Source: Asparagopsis taxiformis
Lineage: Eukaryota; Rhodophyta; Florideophyceae; Bonnemaisoniales; Bonnemaisoniaceae
Assembly (NCBI GenBank): GCA_030407315.1
Contig: JALQPE010001729.1
Location: 1-64,000, forward strand
Reading direction: 5' to 3'
Length of the DNA stretch: 64,000 bases
The notes beneath the pieces are model-generated. The model was not told the DNA's origin and ran no database searches. It saw only the letters and a list, made by a program, of their open reading frames with translations. Positions 63,686 through 64,000 of this stretch are shown here, one piece after another. Both the position numbers and the translations under genes were made by a program. Position 1 is the stretch's first letter. Every line of letters begins with the position of its first letter.

Positions 63686-64000
63686 ATGAACGAGAGCTAC
63701 GTAAAGCTCACGGCCGCGAAGGCCAACTCGAGTCACACGACACCCGACGTGGGGGAAGAAACGAAGTCCGACGGGACGAACGAACCTCACACGAAGAGGA
63801 AGCCTCGCAGACGAGCGAGACGCGCTACCCGGAAGCACGACGCTTCCGAGCGCGAGAAAGCCAAACACGCGGCTTATACGAAGCGTGTCGACGCAAAAGA
63901 AGCCATACGGGCTCACACGATGAAGCGACGAACCGCTAGCGAAGACGTAGACCGCGCGCCGGTCAGGACCGAACCGTTGGTCCTCGACGGGCATACGTGC
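63686..64000 (+). CDS. Start of gypsy pol (protease N-terminus), cut by window end
   Basis: Starting MNESYVKLTAAK at 63686, one frame stays open for 105 codons to the last base. It is Lys/Arg/Thr-rich, then reads RTEPLVLDGHT at the end, the place where a gypsy protease begins before its DTG. It begins 84 bp after the gag stop, like the gag-pol spacing of the chromovirus. The rest lies outside the window. Confidence 0.6.
   Translation, partial: MNESYVKLTAAKANSSHTTPDVGEETKSDGTNEPHTKRKPRRRARRATRKHDASEREKAKHAAYTKRVDAKEAIRAHTMKRRTASEDVDRAPVRTEPLVLDGHTC

Overview
The window looks like nuclear DNA of a red alga, most likely a florideophyte such as a Chondrus-like carrageenophyte. Three paralogous membrane-anchored carbohydrate sulfotransferases lie in a row beside a fucosyltransferase-like enzyme. 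Host genes are intron-poor and read as single open frames. The rest is dense, nested transposable elements of eukaryotic type. The organism is inferred, not proven by the sequence alone.

Region 1 (1-23.7 kb) is best read as one large repeat-bounded island, possibly a giant Plavaka-type (CACTA/CMC superfamily) DNA transposon. Its two ends carry inverted, related repeats with GGACGTCC and CTAGTAC motifs (1-612 and 23370-23690). Next to each end is a strand-skewed low-complexity zone (C/A-rich at 900-2220, G-rich at 22380-23300). Inside are a Plavaka-like transposase (2872-5913), a convergent coiled-coil protein (8275-5991, two overlapping frames), a protein fusing a beta-class DNA adenine-methyltransferase domain to a SET domain (11048-14245), and a protein combining a ParB-like domain with a putative 2-oxoglutarate/Fe(II) dioxygenase domain (15909-19840, two overlapping frames). 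These genes are separated by arrays of a ~385-bp repeat with a conserved hairpin and a 14-bp palindrome; 11 hairpin copies are visible. The gene set suggests a mobile element with its own chromatin or DNA-methylation writer and a possible eraser or DNA-binding partner.

Region 2 (23.7-28.8 kb) is a decayed Ty1/copia element broken by a frameshift and nonsense codons. A 661-bp solo LTR with a 5-bp target duplication sits in its integrase domain. A 1560-bp Tc1-type (DD34E) transposon with TA target duplication sits in its presumed 3' LTR.

Region 3 (28.8-47.5 kb) is host DNA: a GC-rich stretch without a convincing gene, two secreted cysteine-rich proteins, three sulfotransferases, a fucosyltransferase-like type II membrane protein, a convergent pair of identical tRNA-Ile(AAU) genes, and a sterol-glucosyltransferase-like UDP-glycosyltransferase. 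The sulfotransferases and glycosyltransferases fit Golgi synthesis and sulfation of cell-wall galactans.

Region 4 (47.5-64 kb) holds three nested or abutting Ty3/gypsy elements. The first is heavily frameshifted (47.9-50.9 kb). The second is a chromodomain chromovirus with an intact gag and a pol broken by two frameshifts (50.9-58.5 kb). The third is apparently younger; its 5' LTR belongs to the same family as the solo LTR in region 2, its gag is intact, and the window ends at the start of its pol (60.4-64 kb).
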